From positions 706,511-770,510 of the forward strand of contig MNCI01020127.1 of NCBI GenBank assembly GCA_015680685.1: a stretch of DNA of 64,000 bases. The letters are read 5' to 3'. Positions within the stretch are counted from its first letter, which is position 1; the number at the start of each line of letters is the position of its first letter. Made by a program: the position numbers and the translations under genes. The DNA is from Gnetum montanum (lineage: Eukaryota; Streptophyta; Gnetopsida; Gnetales; Gnetaceae). The notes below the pieces were generated by a model. It ran no database searches and had not been told where the DNA came from. It worked only from the letters and a program-made list of their open reading frames with translations. Below are positions 46,991 through 58,946 of the stretch, in pieces.

Positions 46991-47844
46991 ATGACCTAGT
47001 AATAACCTCCCTGGTACATCGGGAAGCTCTAGTGCGTATGTTGACTTCAATCCCTGCTAGTGAAGACCTTCCTGAAAATGAGCCATCTATTTATGCTGTA
47101 TTATCTCCACATCAAGAATCGAGGTCCACATCTCTAGGATTTCATGCCAATGACATTAAACAAGACGAAAAAACGGGAGAGGTCACTACCGCCCCTATGT
47201 TTATAATGATAGAAATTAACCAATTTAAGATACATAGGGTGCATGTTGATGATGGAGTGGTAACAAATGTAATACCGTTTCCTGTCATTGAATGAATGGG
47301 CCTCGCAGAACAAATACGGCCAACAACAACATCATTCTTGAAATATTTCAGTGGTTCCCGTGTTGTGGTAAAAGGCATGGTTACCTTGGATTTCATAGTA
47401 GGGGATCGGTTCCCCACATCCACTGAATTTGTAGTCATGGATGAGATGCCAGGGTTCAATTTGATTTTGGGATGGCCTTGGTTAGCTTAACTAAAAGTCG
47501 TATCGTCACTGATCCATCAAGAAACTCACCTACCTTATGAGGGTAGTGAAATCGTCATACACGAGGATGCGGCAACATCACTTACTTCCTCACATGTAGG
47601 AATGAACCAAGGGTCAGCATGTGAACTGTCTAAACCTAAGCAAGACACCACTAGTAAAACCCTAGACATCGGTCAATCTCCAACTTGCGACCTTCCTAAA
47701 ACAAAAGAAGCATCGGAAGATGTAGACATAGGAGCCATTCCCGCAGATGTCTCTTGGTCAAAACTACCCTTTGACGTATCCAGCGAGGGGGATGGCGAGT
47801 ACAAGATCATGCCTACACGTCCCACCCTTCACAGCAAATTATGA
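46991..47844 (+). pseudogene. Protease of element D and its short C-terminal extension
   Basis: The active-site region reads 'VHVDDGVVTNVIPF' where Tat proteases have (I/L)DGGSS.N(I/V)(I/L)P, so the DGG is altered. 'FPTSTEFVVMDE' and 'GFNLILGWPWLA' match the flap and LLGRPW segments, followed by 'VVSSLIHQETHLPYEGSE'. One TGA (47293) and one TAA (47488) interrupt it. An open tail (47602-47844) ends at 47844, and no RT follows for 6 kb. In Ogre elements an intron sits at this place. Normal role: gag-pol processing. Confidence 0.75.
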
Positions 47845-47879
47845 AAATTAAAGAAATAGATCAAAAAATGAGATGAACC

Positions 47880-48078
47880 ATCATGCATCCAGAATGATGT
47901 TAAACTACCAAACGTCCGCAATGACGTTAAACTAGCCACTATCAGAAATGACCGATTCTTTTAAATTCACTAAAACAGCTACGATCTTCTCCCTTTCTTG
48001 GACAAAGATGCAATAGTCCATCATGAATTTAAACTAATGAGCATGGCCCAAAATGGCCTTAAACTAGAGCACAATACA
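47880..48078 (+). repeat. Degenerate ATGAnnnTAAACTA repeats after protease
   Basis: Four copies, e.g. AATGATGTTAAACTACC, AATGACGTTAAACTAGCC, CATGAATTTAAACTAA, AATGGCCTTAAACTAG. The same word recurs about eight times after integrase (57415-57735). Confidence 0.7.
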
Positions 48079-48378
48079 TTAACATTTACCGAAACCTCGC
48101 TACGTCATCATCGTATGCATTTTGCAAACTACAATTTTCGTTTATCTTATGTTTACTAGTCACGATCCCAGTTTACATTTACATTCGCAAATAAACTTAA
48201 AAAAGCAAAACAAAATATATAAATATATATATAATACGAAGTGTCAACATGGCAATAGGATGATGACATATTACACCATGATCATGTTATATCTGTTCTC
48301 ATACATTCCAAAAAAAAAACTAAGGAAAAAGACTGACAAGACTAACAAGCCAAATTATGCATTAGTATTAAGAGTGGG

Positions 48379-51300
48379 CTAGTCCCCAAAATCCTCTATA
48401 TCATTAGCTCTTGTCCCACTAGGGCTAACCTCACCACCATGTCCCTATAACAAAAAAGAAAAACAACAAAATAATTAAAACACAAACAAACATATTAAAA
48501 GAGCAAAACACTAAGGTAAATAAAATGATACAAGAAAAAAATGCTTACAGGTGAGGGAGGCTTGATATTAGCTTCCAAGTGCCATAGAATCTCTTCTTTA
48601 GGCACACATGCCCAGTCTTTCTCAAGACCAAGGTCAAAATTGGCTAAGGTTTTACCCTTGTCCATTGAAGTCTAAGAAGGGTGCTTAAGAAAAAACATAC
48701 TTATTGAAGTTTCCCCAGAGGTAGTGGTAATAGATCTCTCAGGTGACCCCTCCACTTCTGTATACTCAACAAACTTGTCATAGGAAGAGCGCAAGCCTAA
48801 CCCCTCAACGAACATCTCTATCTGGCAATGTTCAACTGATTCCTCCTTTAACCATTTTTTTGTATTGGTGCTTATGATCTTTCTGATCCTGGCCCCATTT
48901 ATGTACTTTGGATGCAAAGGACTTCCAGTCATGGCACTTCCTATTCAATAAATCCATCTAGGCCCTCTGTTCAGTCAGATCCTGAATCACCTTCACCTTG
49001 CTATTCAAGACTATCCAATAACGTGCATAGGTGATCTCTGATGTGCGCCAAGTGCTATTACTAGCTAATCTAGCAAAGGTAAAATCATAACGGGCTTGCA
49101 AGTCATTCCTCTCCTTTGTTATCTTTGCCAAATTTTCCCTCAATGATTGAACTTCATGCCATAAGTGTTCAATTGAGCGCCTATAGGTCCATAGAGACTT
49201 AGCATTCTGAATAACATAACCCAAAATTGCATCATAAATCCCTCTCGGGATCTGCTCAATATCTTTAGGTAGTTTAGGGAGAGCATCAATATGGGTGACC
49301 TCAAAAGGACTCCATTGAAGCTTTGCACCTACAAGAACAAATACCACACATATGAGCTAATAGAGACCACCAATAGATGCAAAAATACAATGAGCTCAGG
49401 CACTTGGTATAAAGCACATACCTAATTCAAGATGAGTCTCTTGTAGACGAGCAACAACATCATTGATGATGTCCATAAAAAACTCCACTTTATTGGGCAT
49501 TTAGGGCCATGGCCTCAATTGACCAGTAGATGTTGGATCTACATGCGAGGGCACCTCAACCGAGACCTGTAACTCTGACACATTGGCATGAGATGCATGT
49601 GCTTCAAGTGCTTTAGCATCCATGTCTGGTGTTAGGAAGAGTCATGATGATCAAAATAATGTACAAATCTAAGAAGCAAAAAATGCAAAACAAACTAACA
49701 AAACATACCAAGGAGCCCTTTGCTGGTCAGCTCAGGCAGATCACCAAGGTGTAGAGACACATCAAAGAAACTGTCAAAAAAAACTCTCTCCTTGTTTGAA
49801 TGCTTAAGGGCATCTAAAGCCTCAACAAGTGTCACTCCCATGGCATCTACTTCATCCTCTTCCTGTAAGATAGGAATATCCCTAGTTTTTTCTTCTCTCG
49901 TTTCCTCCTCTTCATCTAGCCCAGTGATAACCGATTCAGGCTCATCCATTGGAGCTATTTTTTCCCTTTCCCTCTTGGGGGTACCCTCTGTTAGCACTAA
50001 TAATTCTAAGGTTAGCATGACATAATAGTTATGCATATTTAAGTAAGCAAATAAATTCAAAAGGCAATAAAAACACTTAAAGCAAAAATACTTACCTGCT
50101 CTTGGAAAAATGAATTGGATCTTCTTTTCTCTTGGTGGCCTCACCTTTGTAGCAGGTTCCCTTGAACGCTCAGCCCTTCTCACCTTAGCCTTGGCCTTCT
50201 TGATGGTCTCTTGAATTAAGTGCTCAGATCTCCTAACAGTTGTGTGCAGTTTAGGTGGTTCCAACCCCAAGCTATCATGCGAATGGTGGGAATGACTAGC
50301 TGGACCCCCTATTGTGATGGAGACTAATTCTTCGATGCCTTTGGATGGATCTTGGGATCTAGTGGTGTTAAACAGATGACGGATCCAAGGGCGAGACAAC
50401 TATCAATGATTCCTTAACACATAATGGTTATCTCCATAGACCACTAAGAACTCAGCACCCCTATGGAGATAGCCCACGAAAAAGGCAAAGGTAAAATGGG
50501 ATTTAGCATCAACATTGGAACGTAGCCTAATGATCTCTCCATGGAGACCTAACCCAAGGAACTACACCCAATTGTAGAACATACCAGTCTCTAAGACTAA
50601 GTGCATAAAATATGTAGACTCAACCCCAAGACTTCTTTCTTGAGAAAGAAACTTAGGAAACGCTCGTGCTCCAAAGAGTGGGTACAGAAAATTTACCTCC
50701 GTTAAGCGAGTATCATCTTGCATGGCAAAACCCTTAGGACCCCATGGGACACCTAGCCAATCTTCAAGTTCCTTGATCATACTACCTTCTCTAGTTGCTC
50801 TATCCATTGCCACCTTAGCACCATCCACTAGTACGCCAAAAAGATCAGAAAAGAATTCTTCAATTAGGTGGAAAGACACCTTAACTCCCCAAACTCGTGT
50901 AGTAAAATAGGAGATATCATCGTTAAAAGAGTCAACGATGGAAACCATTTCGGTCACGAGAATGTTAGGAGTCAAGGCAGTAAATAGGTTCATCAAGCCC
51001 GCATTGGTAAGATGGCTGATGATTTGTTTAGGTGCCTTCTTGTGTAGCCACCATTGTGACTCCTCTGTCTCTCCAAACTTCATAAAGAGAGTGGCCTCAG
51101 TGCGCCCAGATATGATGTAACCTCATCAAGGGAAACAACCGCTATAGAAAAGACAAAAGAGACATTGAGAAAAAAATTAAGAGTATGATTAACAATAATG
51201 TAATTAAGATGAAAACCAAGCCTAGAACACAACCATTTACCATTAGCAAATGGAGTAGGCACACTTGTTGCAGGATCAACCGTTTGAGGAAAAATAGGCC

Positions 51301-51800
51301 CATCAGGAGACCAATCCTCATGCAGCCAGCCATGAACTTGACAATGTTCAAAGGCCCTAGAAAATTTCCTAGGATAATTGACAATAGCACCCTTGGTTTG
51401 ATCTAGCACCGCAGCACGAAGAGTGGGGTCCACCATAAACGCCTCCAAGGCTGTGCGTGCTAAGGCAAGCTTGCTATCATCCTCATGCAATCCATGCTTA
51501 GCAAAATGGGGCTTGTGAAAGAAAAATTATTCATACGTAAACAATGATATAATGTTAAAGGAACCAAAGTTAATACAAGTATAAAAGCGCATACCTATCT
51601 ACTCTATACATTGTTCCAAGTGGATTTTGGAATAGTGTATGCACACGGTAGGCTAGAAAAAGTGTGCTACTACTGTTGTAATGGCTACAAGATGGCAATC
51701 CCCACACACGGGTCAAAGGACGTGTAGATCTAGGACCTTCAGGAGCACCTCCGTCGACTATATATGGTCCCTTGTCTATGTCAACAATGAAGGCTAGCAT
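48379..51800 (-). pseudogene. Antisense seven-exon gene inside element D (about 950 aa, unknown function)
   Basis: Reading the minus strand, exons can be placed at 51800-51595, 51511-51241, 51141-50096, 49987-49709, 49625-49422, 49328-48549 and 48444-48379, each junction with GT/AG (for example CAG|GTAAGT at 50096, TTG|GTATGT at 49709, TAG|GTATGT at 49422, TTATAG|GG at 48444). Phases agree across introns 2 to 6, allowing one 1-nt shift in exon 3 and one in exon 6. The exon 1/2 join is uncertain. It starts at ATG 51800 with a stop just upstream and ends in TAG 48379. The protein has a globular part in exons 1-3 ('TRVWGVKVSFHLIEEFFSDL', 'DWLGVPWGPKGFAMQDD'), a basic stretch ('KAKAKVRRAERSREPATK'), an acidic exon 4, a coiled coil in exon 6 ('EVQSLRENLAKITKERNDLQ') and an acidic end. 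About six stops, mostly C-to-T type, show decay. Extra antisense ORFs are known in some plant Tat elements; this location and exon count I do not recognise. No domain named with confidence. Confidence 0.8.
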
Positions 51801-53930
51801 GCCTCATGTTGAGCTAGGCAAAATGGTCTCGACAATATCACGAGCCAATCATTCACTCAAATGAGATCATATGATAATGTTAAAATTCTGCAAAATAAAT
51901 GATAAAAATGCACCAACATTTAGATGAAACCATATTACATGAGGCCCGATCCGCATGTCATAATGACGCATTTTCAGTTCTAAAGGGCCAAACCAAGATA
52001 GCACACCAACAAGTTCAACCACAAGGAGAAAAGGCTTGAGTCCCCTGCATAGAGTTAGAACCTTAGGTAAGTAAATTAAAATATATAAAACATATAAATT
52101 AAAAATAAAATAAAATAAGGCAAATATTTAAACCCAAGAAGTAAATAATACCCAGCACACAAGGCTACCCCATGAGACAAGGACACTAGTGTTCATTTGG
52201 TGTATTTGATGCTCGTTAGGGAACATTGAGGTCCATTAGACATTAGTTCGTTACAAGCAACTTGAAACCAACATTGAGCATTCCATAACTCATGCCACCT
52301 TGAATAACCCTTCAAACTCCCCTACAACTCATGCTGCAACCTAGCAACTCACGCTGGAAGTAGCACACGCTGCGAGACAACTTACGTTGCAGAAGCAGCT
52401 AATGCTAGAAAGTAGCTCCAACGCCCAAAAAAATTAGTTTTCTCTAGGGCGCTCATGCTTAGGCAAAAAATCAATTTTCTCTGGGGCGCTCACGCCCAGG
52501 CCAAAAATCAATTTTCTCTGGTGCGCTCATGCCCAGGAAAAAAATCAATTTTCTCTGGGGTACTCATGCCCAGGAAAAAATTAGTGTTCTCTTGGGCACT
52601 CATGCCCTGTCCCTCCCAGACACCCATGCTCACACTACACCCCGCACTGACTAGTAACTCACAATGAGCTTACCTTGTAGCACCAAAACTTAAGCCTGAC
52701 ACGCATTCAAACACCAAATTCAAGACACTCATGTTGTAGGTCACACTGGGTGCCTTGCATTTTCCTATACTTTCTCTCCATAGCAGCTCACACCATGCCC
52801 TACATCTCTCTAAGCTCAACATCAAACTTACCACTCATCATGCACCTTGTAACATCATATAAAACCCTCCACCACACTATCCAAAGTCCCTTAAACCCCC
52901 ACACATGCCTTGCAATGCACATTTGTGCCCCACTCAATGCCAAAAATAATGCCCTCTCAACCTCTTCATCCAACTCACGTCCTCGCCACTCACACTGGGC
53001 ATGCCCTAGGTTGCTCACACTAACTGATCCTCTTCAACAAATAAATAATTTAAAAACAAGAAATTTTACAAGCTTGAGCATGCCCTGGCCATTACTCATG
53101 CTACCCACACTCACGCCATCATCCAAAACAACGACAAGAAAAAAATGGCAAGCTCCAAAACCCCAGTAATGTCCCTAATGTCCAAAATTTATAGCAAAAA
53201 GAAATCCACAATATAAAACCACAAAATCTAGCTAAATTTTCACTTTGAAATCGTAATGGCTCACGCTATACTCATGCTATGATCAAATGGCATCAAGAAC
53301 TAGAACGAAAGAAAACATACCTGTGCAGGGTCCCTACCCATGATGAAATCTTGGGTTGAGGAAGATGTTGGAGTAGTTCTTTGCTCTCCTCTACGAACGA
53401 CAAGTTAGTGTGCTTCTTCCCCATGCCTTGGCTTGATTTCTCTTTTCCCTTCATTGTTGTGGTTGCTCACAATGTCGCTCACGCTACTCACGATCTATAT
53501 GGTGGTCATGCTACTTGCTCACGCTATGGAAGTTTGCTCACGATGGTCACATTGTTGCTCTCCAAACAAAGACACAAATGACATTCATTCACATTTGCGT
53601 TATTTTTTTTATCTTCCATTCTGGTTATATTTTGTTGCAGTATTATTTTTATAATCCAAAAAAAAATCTCTTACAAATTAATTATTTACACAAAAACTCG
53701 GTAGTTAATAGTACTATATATACCTATGTGTAACATAAAAAAATAGCAAGGATATCAATGGCTCGGTATGGCCTAAAACTGCCATGGATGGCCCAGTATG
53801 GCCTAAAACTGCAATTACATTCCACAATTTTGTTAGACTAATCATGTGAAACTCATCTACATTTAAAACCTTGTTCATCAAGAAAATGGTGCTCACTTTG
53901 TGCCTGGTTTAAATTGGTAGGAGAAACACC
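51801..53930. promoter_or_regulatory. Region between antisense gene start and RT start: likely divergent promoter area
   Basis: No coding domain recognised. 52280-53560 is dense in CTCATGC/CTCACGC words like those in D's own LTR. 52432-52612 holds a roughly 37-bp tandem repeat. 53600-53760 is AT-rich with 'tatatatacc'. A 25-base phrase (CCATGGATGGCCCAGTATGG type) is repeated at about 53757 and 53787. 'ttggtag' just before the RT ATG could be a splice acceptor. Confidence 0.45.
52432..52612 (+). repeat. About 37-bp tandem repeat, five copies
   Basis: The unit contains TTTTCTCTGGGGCGCTCATG followed by CCCAGGaAAAAATCAA. Copies vary by a few bases. It lies upstream of the antisense gene. Confidence 0.85.
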
Positions 53931-55316
53931 ATGGAAACCAAGAATAACTTATTAACATTGTCTCTCAACGGACCACATGGAGAAGTAACAAGGACAATCA
54001 ATCTAGAATCTTTGGATCTAGACCCATCTGCTTACACAAATTTAATAGCATCCACTCAAGAAATTTTGGACTGGCCTGAAAACATGATGAGGACTCTAGA
54101 TCTAGAGGCTAATAATATCACTGAAGATTCTCTTACTGAAGTCTCTATTACCACTTCTAGTGATAAAACTAGAACATTAAAATTAAGTGCCTTACTAGAC
54201 ACACAACTCACTAGTGATATCACTCAGGTTTTGAAAGATAACATAGAGATGTTTGCGTGGTCCTATACTGACATGCCAGGGTTGGACCCTCAAATTGTCC
54301 AACATAACATCATCCTTCATGAAAAAATTAAACTGGTGAAACAAAAAACACGAAAGGTTAGACCTGAGGTAGCGTTAGCAATCCGTGATGAAATCACAAA
54401 GCTCTACCAAGCTGGTTTCATCCAGGCTGTTGATTATTCTGACTGGATATCAAACATTGTTGTAGTCCCTAAGAAAAATAGTAATATACGCATATGCATT
54501 GACTTCCGCAATCTCAACATAGCCATTATAAAGGATAGCTTCCGGCTACCCAGCATCGATCAACTCGTTGACACAATTGTTGGGCATGCATTGTTATCCT
54601 TTATGGATGGATTTTCGAGGTACAATCAAATAAGAATAAATCCAGAGCATCAACTCATAACAACCTTCATGACACCTTGGGGTACATTCTACTATACAAT
54701 GATGTCGTTCGACCTTAAGAATGCAGGTGCTACATATCAACGAGCAATAACATACATATTTAGTGATTACATGCTTGATTTTCTCAACGATTATGTTGAT
54801 GACATTGCAGTGAAATCTAAAACAACTGAACAACATGCAAAAGATTTGGACTTAGTGCTTAAATGTTGTCTTAAACATGACCTTAGAATCAACTTGAAGA
54901 AGTGTGTCTTTGGTGTTAAAACAAGAAAAATGCTTGGCTTCTTAGTCTCCGAAATAGGGATACGAGTAGACCCCGATAAGGTTAAAGTAATAACTAATAT
55001 GCATCCACCTAGGAACCTTACCAAATTACATGGTCTACAAGGTAGACTGTAATTCATCAGATGCTTTATCGCAAAACTGATGGATAAGTTAAAACCCATG
55101 CAGCACTTACTACGAAATAATGTGCACTACCAATGGACTCAACAATGCCAGGAAGCATTTGAAAACATAAAAATGGAGCTAGCTCAATTGCCAATAGTTC
55201 ATCCCCACGAAGTGATAAACCTTTTTACATCTACCTCGCGACATCTGATACATCTATTGCATCCATGCTTTGCCAAAAATGAGAAGATGGAATCAAGATC
55301 CTCATGTACTATTTAA
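53931..55316 (+). pseudogene. Reverse transcriptase of element D (largely intact frame)
   Basis: 373 open codons from ATG 53931 to 55052, then the same frame resumes after one TAA to about 55316. RT blocks: 'RPEVALAIRDEITKLYQAGF', 'WISNIVVVPKKNSNIRICID', 'FRLPSIDQLVDTIVGHALLS', 'FMDGFSRYNQIRI', catalytic 'DYVDDIAVKS' at residues 288-297 (YVDD intact), 'CVFGV..RKMLGFLVSEIGI'. The start of the RNase H connection follows ('YQWTQQCQEAFENIKMELAQ'). It copies RNA to cDNA. The RT unit has its own ATG, 6 kb from protease, so it may be made from a separate or spliced mRNA. Confidence 0.9.
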
Positions 55317-56170
55317 GCCATGCCTTAATTGCCTATGAACAATGATACAACAACATAGAGAGATCATGTCTTGACCTGGTCTTTTCGTTGAAGAAGTGGT
55401 GACATTATCTCTTCTGTAACCAAGTCTATATCATTTGCAAAGATAATGTGCTTAGAGCTATCACTAATAACATCTACGAATCAAGTAGGATAGCTAGATG
55501 GAAAGAAATGATCGCTGAGTTTGACCTACGCTATGTAACTCAATCCTCCACTAAAGGTCAAGCAATAGTCAATTAGTTAATCGCTTCACCAACACAAGAT
55601 CAAGCGACAATCAATCCCGAATTCCCTAACGAAAGCGTTAATAGCATCAACACTATGCCTGACAACTACGATGCAATCCTTTACTTCGATGGAGCTTCAA
55701 CTTCCCGAGGAGGAAGTGCTGCAGCCATCATAATGTATCCCTCTGGAGAAATTTGAGCCTTTGCCTATCAACTAACCTTCCCTTGTACCAACAACGTGGC
55801 AGAGCACAAAGGTCTTCTTAGAGGTCTTATAGTAGCACTAACTTTGGGAATCACACATCTTGTAGTTCGAGGTGACTCACAGTTAGTAAGCAATCAAGTC
55901 ATAGAGGTTTACGCATGCAAGGCTTCTCATTTGAAACCATACTATGACCTTACTAAACACTTTCTAAAATAATTGATCAACGTAGATGTGCAACATATTC
56001 CTAGGAACGAAAATACCATCGCCAATGCACTTTCTACACTAGCCTTAAACATGAAAACTGAGATGTTCCATGTGTTTCCTAGTTCTATAAAAAATTGTGC
56101 CACACCTATAATTGATGCTCTCGACGAAATACCCATAGTGTCCATCAGCACTACACATGCAATAGAATGA
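55317..56170 (+). pseudogene. RNase H and additional plant-type RNase H of element D
   Basis: The first RNase H (55080-55600) is frameshifted and stop-ridden. The second, at about 55665-56170, is well preserved: 'YFDGASTSRGGSAAAIIMYP', 'LTFPCTNNVAEHKGLLRGLI', 'LVVRGDSQLVSNQVIEVY', 'NVDVQHIPRNENTIANALS'. It is the archaeal/plant type of RNase H (DG, E, D, and a late DALS-like block, here NALS) characteristic of the Tat lineage. Expected role: removal of template RNA. One TGA (55756) and one TAA interrupt it. Confidence 0.85.
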
Positions 56171-57406
56171 TATGATAACATAAAAGAGTACCTTCTACAA
56201 AGCAAACCGCCACAACATTTGACAAGTGCTCAAAAGGACGCAGTGTAAAAATGCTCTCGGAAATATGCATTAATTGGAGATACATTATGTCGCAAATCCT
56301 ATGAAGGCATTTTGTTAGTGTGTGTTAATAGCATCGACAGTCAAAAAATCGTGTAACAGGTTCACGAAGGACTTTGCGGAGGGCATATAGCACCTAAAGC
56401 AATGGCAATGAAAATTAGACATTTGGGCTACTACTGGCCACACATGGAGTACGATTGCTTCTCCAGGGTTAGGAAATGCAACATCTTCCAAAGACATGGT
56501 AACCTAATACATGTGCCACCTAATGAGTTGCATATAGCACAAATCACATGGCCATTCCAAAAATGGGGATTAGACATCACTGGGCCGATAACACCACCAT
56601 CTTCAGCAGGACATAGCTTCATCATCACTGCAACTGAATATTTCAAAAAATGGGTAGAAGCTATCCCCCTTAGGAAAACCACATCTAAACATGTTTGAAA
56701 TTTCATATTAGAAAACATCGTGACCCATTTTGGTATCCCGATGACCATAGTCACCGATAATGGACCACAGTTCAACAGTACGGATACTAAAAGCTTCTGT
56801 GAAAGCCTAGGTATTAAACACTCATTTTCATCACCATATTATCCATAGAGTAATGGCCAAGCGGAGTCTATGAACAAAACAGTCATCATGGTGCTTAAAA
56901 AGATGTTGAATCGGAGCAAGAGACGATGGCATGAGCAGTTAATCTATGCATTATGGGCATACCGAACAACGTATTGAACGTCCACAGGTAAAATAACATA
57001 TAGCCTTGTATACGAATCTATAGTTGTGTTACCTTTGGAGTTACAGGTTCCCTCATTGCGGATAATGCTCTCTAGCCTCCTCGATGAAAGCCAAAACAAT
57101 GAGCTATGCATTGCTGACCTTGACTCAGTGGAAGAGGAAAGGGCATGAGCGCTTGATCAAATTGAATGGTATCAGAGACAGCAATGACAATGTCATCAAC
57201 ACAATCCACATAAGTGGCCAATTAGGGAAGGTGACCTAGTTCTCAAGGTGGTCCGCTAACACTCAGACAAATTCTCAGCTAGTTGGGAAGGGCCTTACTT
57301 GGTCATCAAAGCATATGATAACGGGGCATTCAAAATCACCGACATGGACGAAAACGAGTTCACCAATCCTACGAATCACATGTACTTGAAACCATTCTAC
57401 GTCTGA
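56171..57406 (+). pseudogene. Integrase of element D, DDE triad intact
   Basis: Zinc-binding N-part: 'HEGLCGGHIAPKAMAMKIRH' and 'VRKCNIFQRHG' (the second Cys of CxxC reads Phe). Catalytic core: 'KWGLDITGPITPPSSAGHSF', 'TDNGPQFNS', 'NGQAESMNKTVIMVLKKML', so both Asp and the Glu remain. C-terminal domain: 'REGDLVLKVVR', 'FSASWEGPYLVIKAYDNGAF', ending 'HMYLKPFYV' and a TGA at 57404. About six stops interrupt the frame. No chromodomain follows. It would integrate element cDNA. Confidence 0.88.
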
Positions 57407-58946
57407 TGAGCTTAAGGTACGCTTCGATCCTGGCATCACGACCAAAAACTGATACCACAGAACAATCCTAGAGTTATGACTTAAAACTAGCATCACATAA
57501 CGTCTTGGCATCATGATAGTAAACTGACACCATAGAGCTCTGTTCGGTATGACACTAAACTACCACGCTTGTCCACCAGAGTCCACTAAGACTATAAACT
57601 AGCTTGCCTCTTCATAATCCACTATGACTATAAACTAGCATTGCACCGTCCACTACAACGATAAATTGGCAACATCCAAAGGAGTATGATGATAAACTAA
57701 TCCATAGCATTCCACTAAGACTACAAAATGGTGATATCATCAACAACCTGGCATCATTTGAAAAGACATGCTGATGCAGTTGGTTGTATGTGCTCACCAA
57801 AAACCTATTGCATGATTTGTTACATGGACCTGGATGAAACTGATGTTGTTCAAGATTTTGTTTTCCTTGAAACTCCACATGATGGCTCCATTCCATTAGC
57901 TACATTTAAGTTTAAAGTGTTTAGCTAACTGAATCATTTGTGGTTTTCTTGTCCCCTTGGATTTGTGTTTGCAGGATGACATGCTTGAGGCGTTCGTGCA
58001 TAGATGCACTTCATCATGATGACAGAGTATCACATTCTTCCTAAAGCCTGCAACTGGGTTAATCAATCCATTCATAAGTACATTCCCGACTCCCGATACA
58101 TTCCCTATTCCTCATCATGTTTCCCTTACCCTATTCGATTACATCCCTTCGATACATTCCCTACTCCCCCAAAGCTTTTGATACATTGTTGCACACTGTG
58201 ATCCTCTAAACAATTGCAACACAAAACACAGTACATCATGCATGAAACAAAATGCAAATGCATGAGCATGAGCACAACACTAAAAGAAAGCTCTTTCAAA
58301 AAGACCAAAAAGAAAAGAAAAAATAAAAACAAAAAGAAAACAAAAAAAAGCAAAAATAAAATGAAAATAAAACAAAAAGAAAAAGAACAAAAAGGTCAAA
58401 GATCAAAATGCATGGAAAATATCTTCATGACCCCATTGACATCATAAACCAAACACTATTGGCTATTCTCATACAAGCCCCAGGCAAGAAGGCAATTGTC
58501 TTGGAAAACAGCTACACTCGTGTCTTAAAGAGACCATGTTGCACATCATCGTGTGGCTTTGCCTATTTACAATGGTCCCCGTAAACACTCTATAAGAGTC
58601 TTCTTTCTCCAAAGAATGCACCTCCTATGTCTTGGCTCTGAATCAACTGAAAACCAGCTATTAACAAGGACCAAAGATATAGCTTGTTCACATGAGAGCA
58701 TTCCTCTCCCACAACTCTGGTAGCAATTATAACCCTTGATAAACTTTTGATTTCCCCAATTACAACAAATCTCCTTTGCATCTTGAATTTCACTTCCCCA
58801 ATCCCATGTGCTTTTGAACACGGTGCGATGATATCTAGCCAAGGGCCGATGCACAATGCTTGGTACTTGGTTGTTCATGGTGTTTTGCACTTCTTTGTCA
58901 ATGCCTCTTAGGTGGATTCCTCCAAATGTCAACAAAGAGGGGCCAA
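57407..58946 (+). other. 3' untranslated region of element D
   Basis: 57415-57735 holds about eight degenerate copies of ATGAnnnTAAACTA. 58290-58400 is an A-rich AAAAG/AAAAT low-complexity tract. A polypurine-like 'AAAGAGGGGCCAA' ends just before the 3' LTR at 58947. ORFs on the minus strand at 58567-58935 have no recognisable domain. Confidence 0.65.
57415..57735 (+). repeat. Degenerate ATGAnnnTAAACTA repeats after integrase
   Basis: For example TATGACTTAAAACTAGC, ATGATAGTAAACTGACACC, TATGACTATAAACTAGC and TATGATGATAAACTAATCC, spaced about 35-50 bp. Same word as at 47880-48078. Confidence 0.7.

Noticed and set aside
49720-50025. 101-codon plus-strand Ser-rich ORF
   Set aside because: It is the complement of the acidic Glu/Asp-rich exon 4 of the antisense gene, whose splice sites and phases support the minus strand.
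58214-58447. Lysine-rich ORF
   Set aside because: It is the translation of the A-rich low-complexity tract in D's 3' region.
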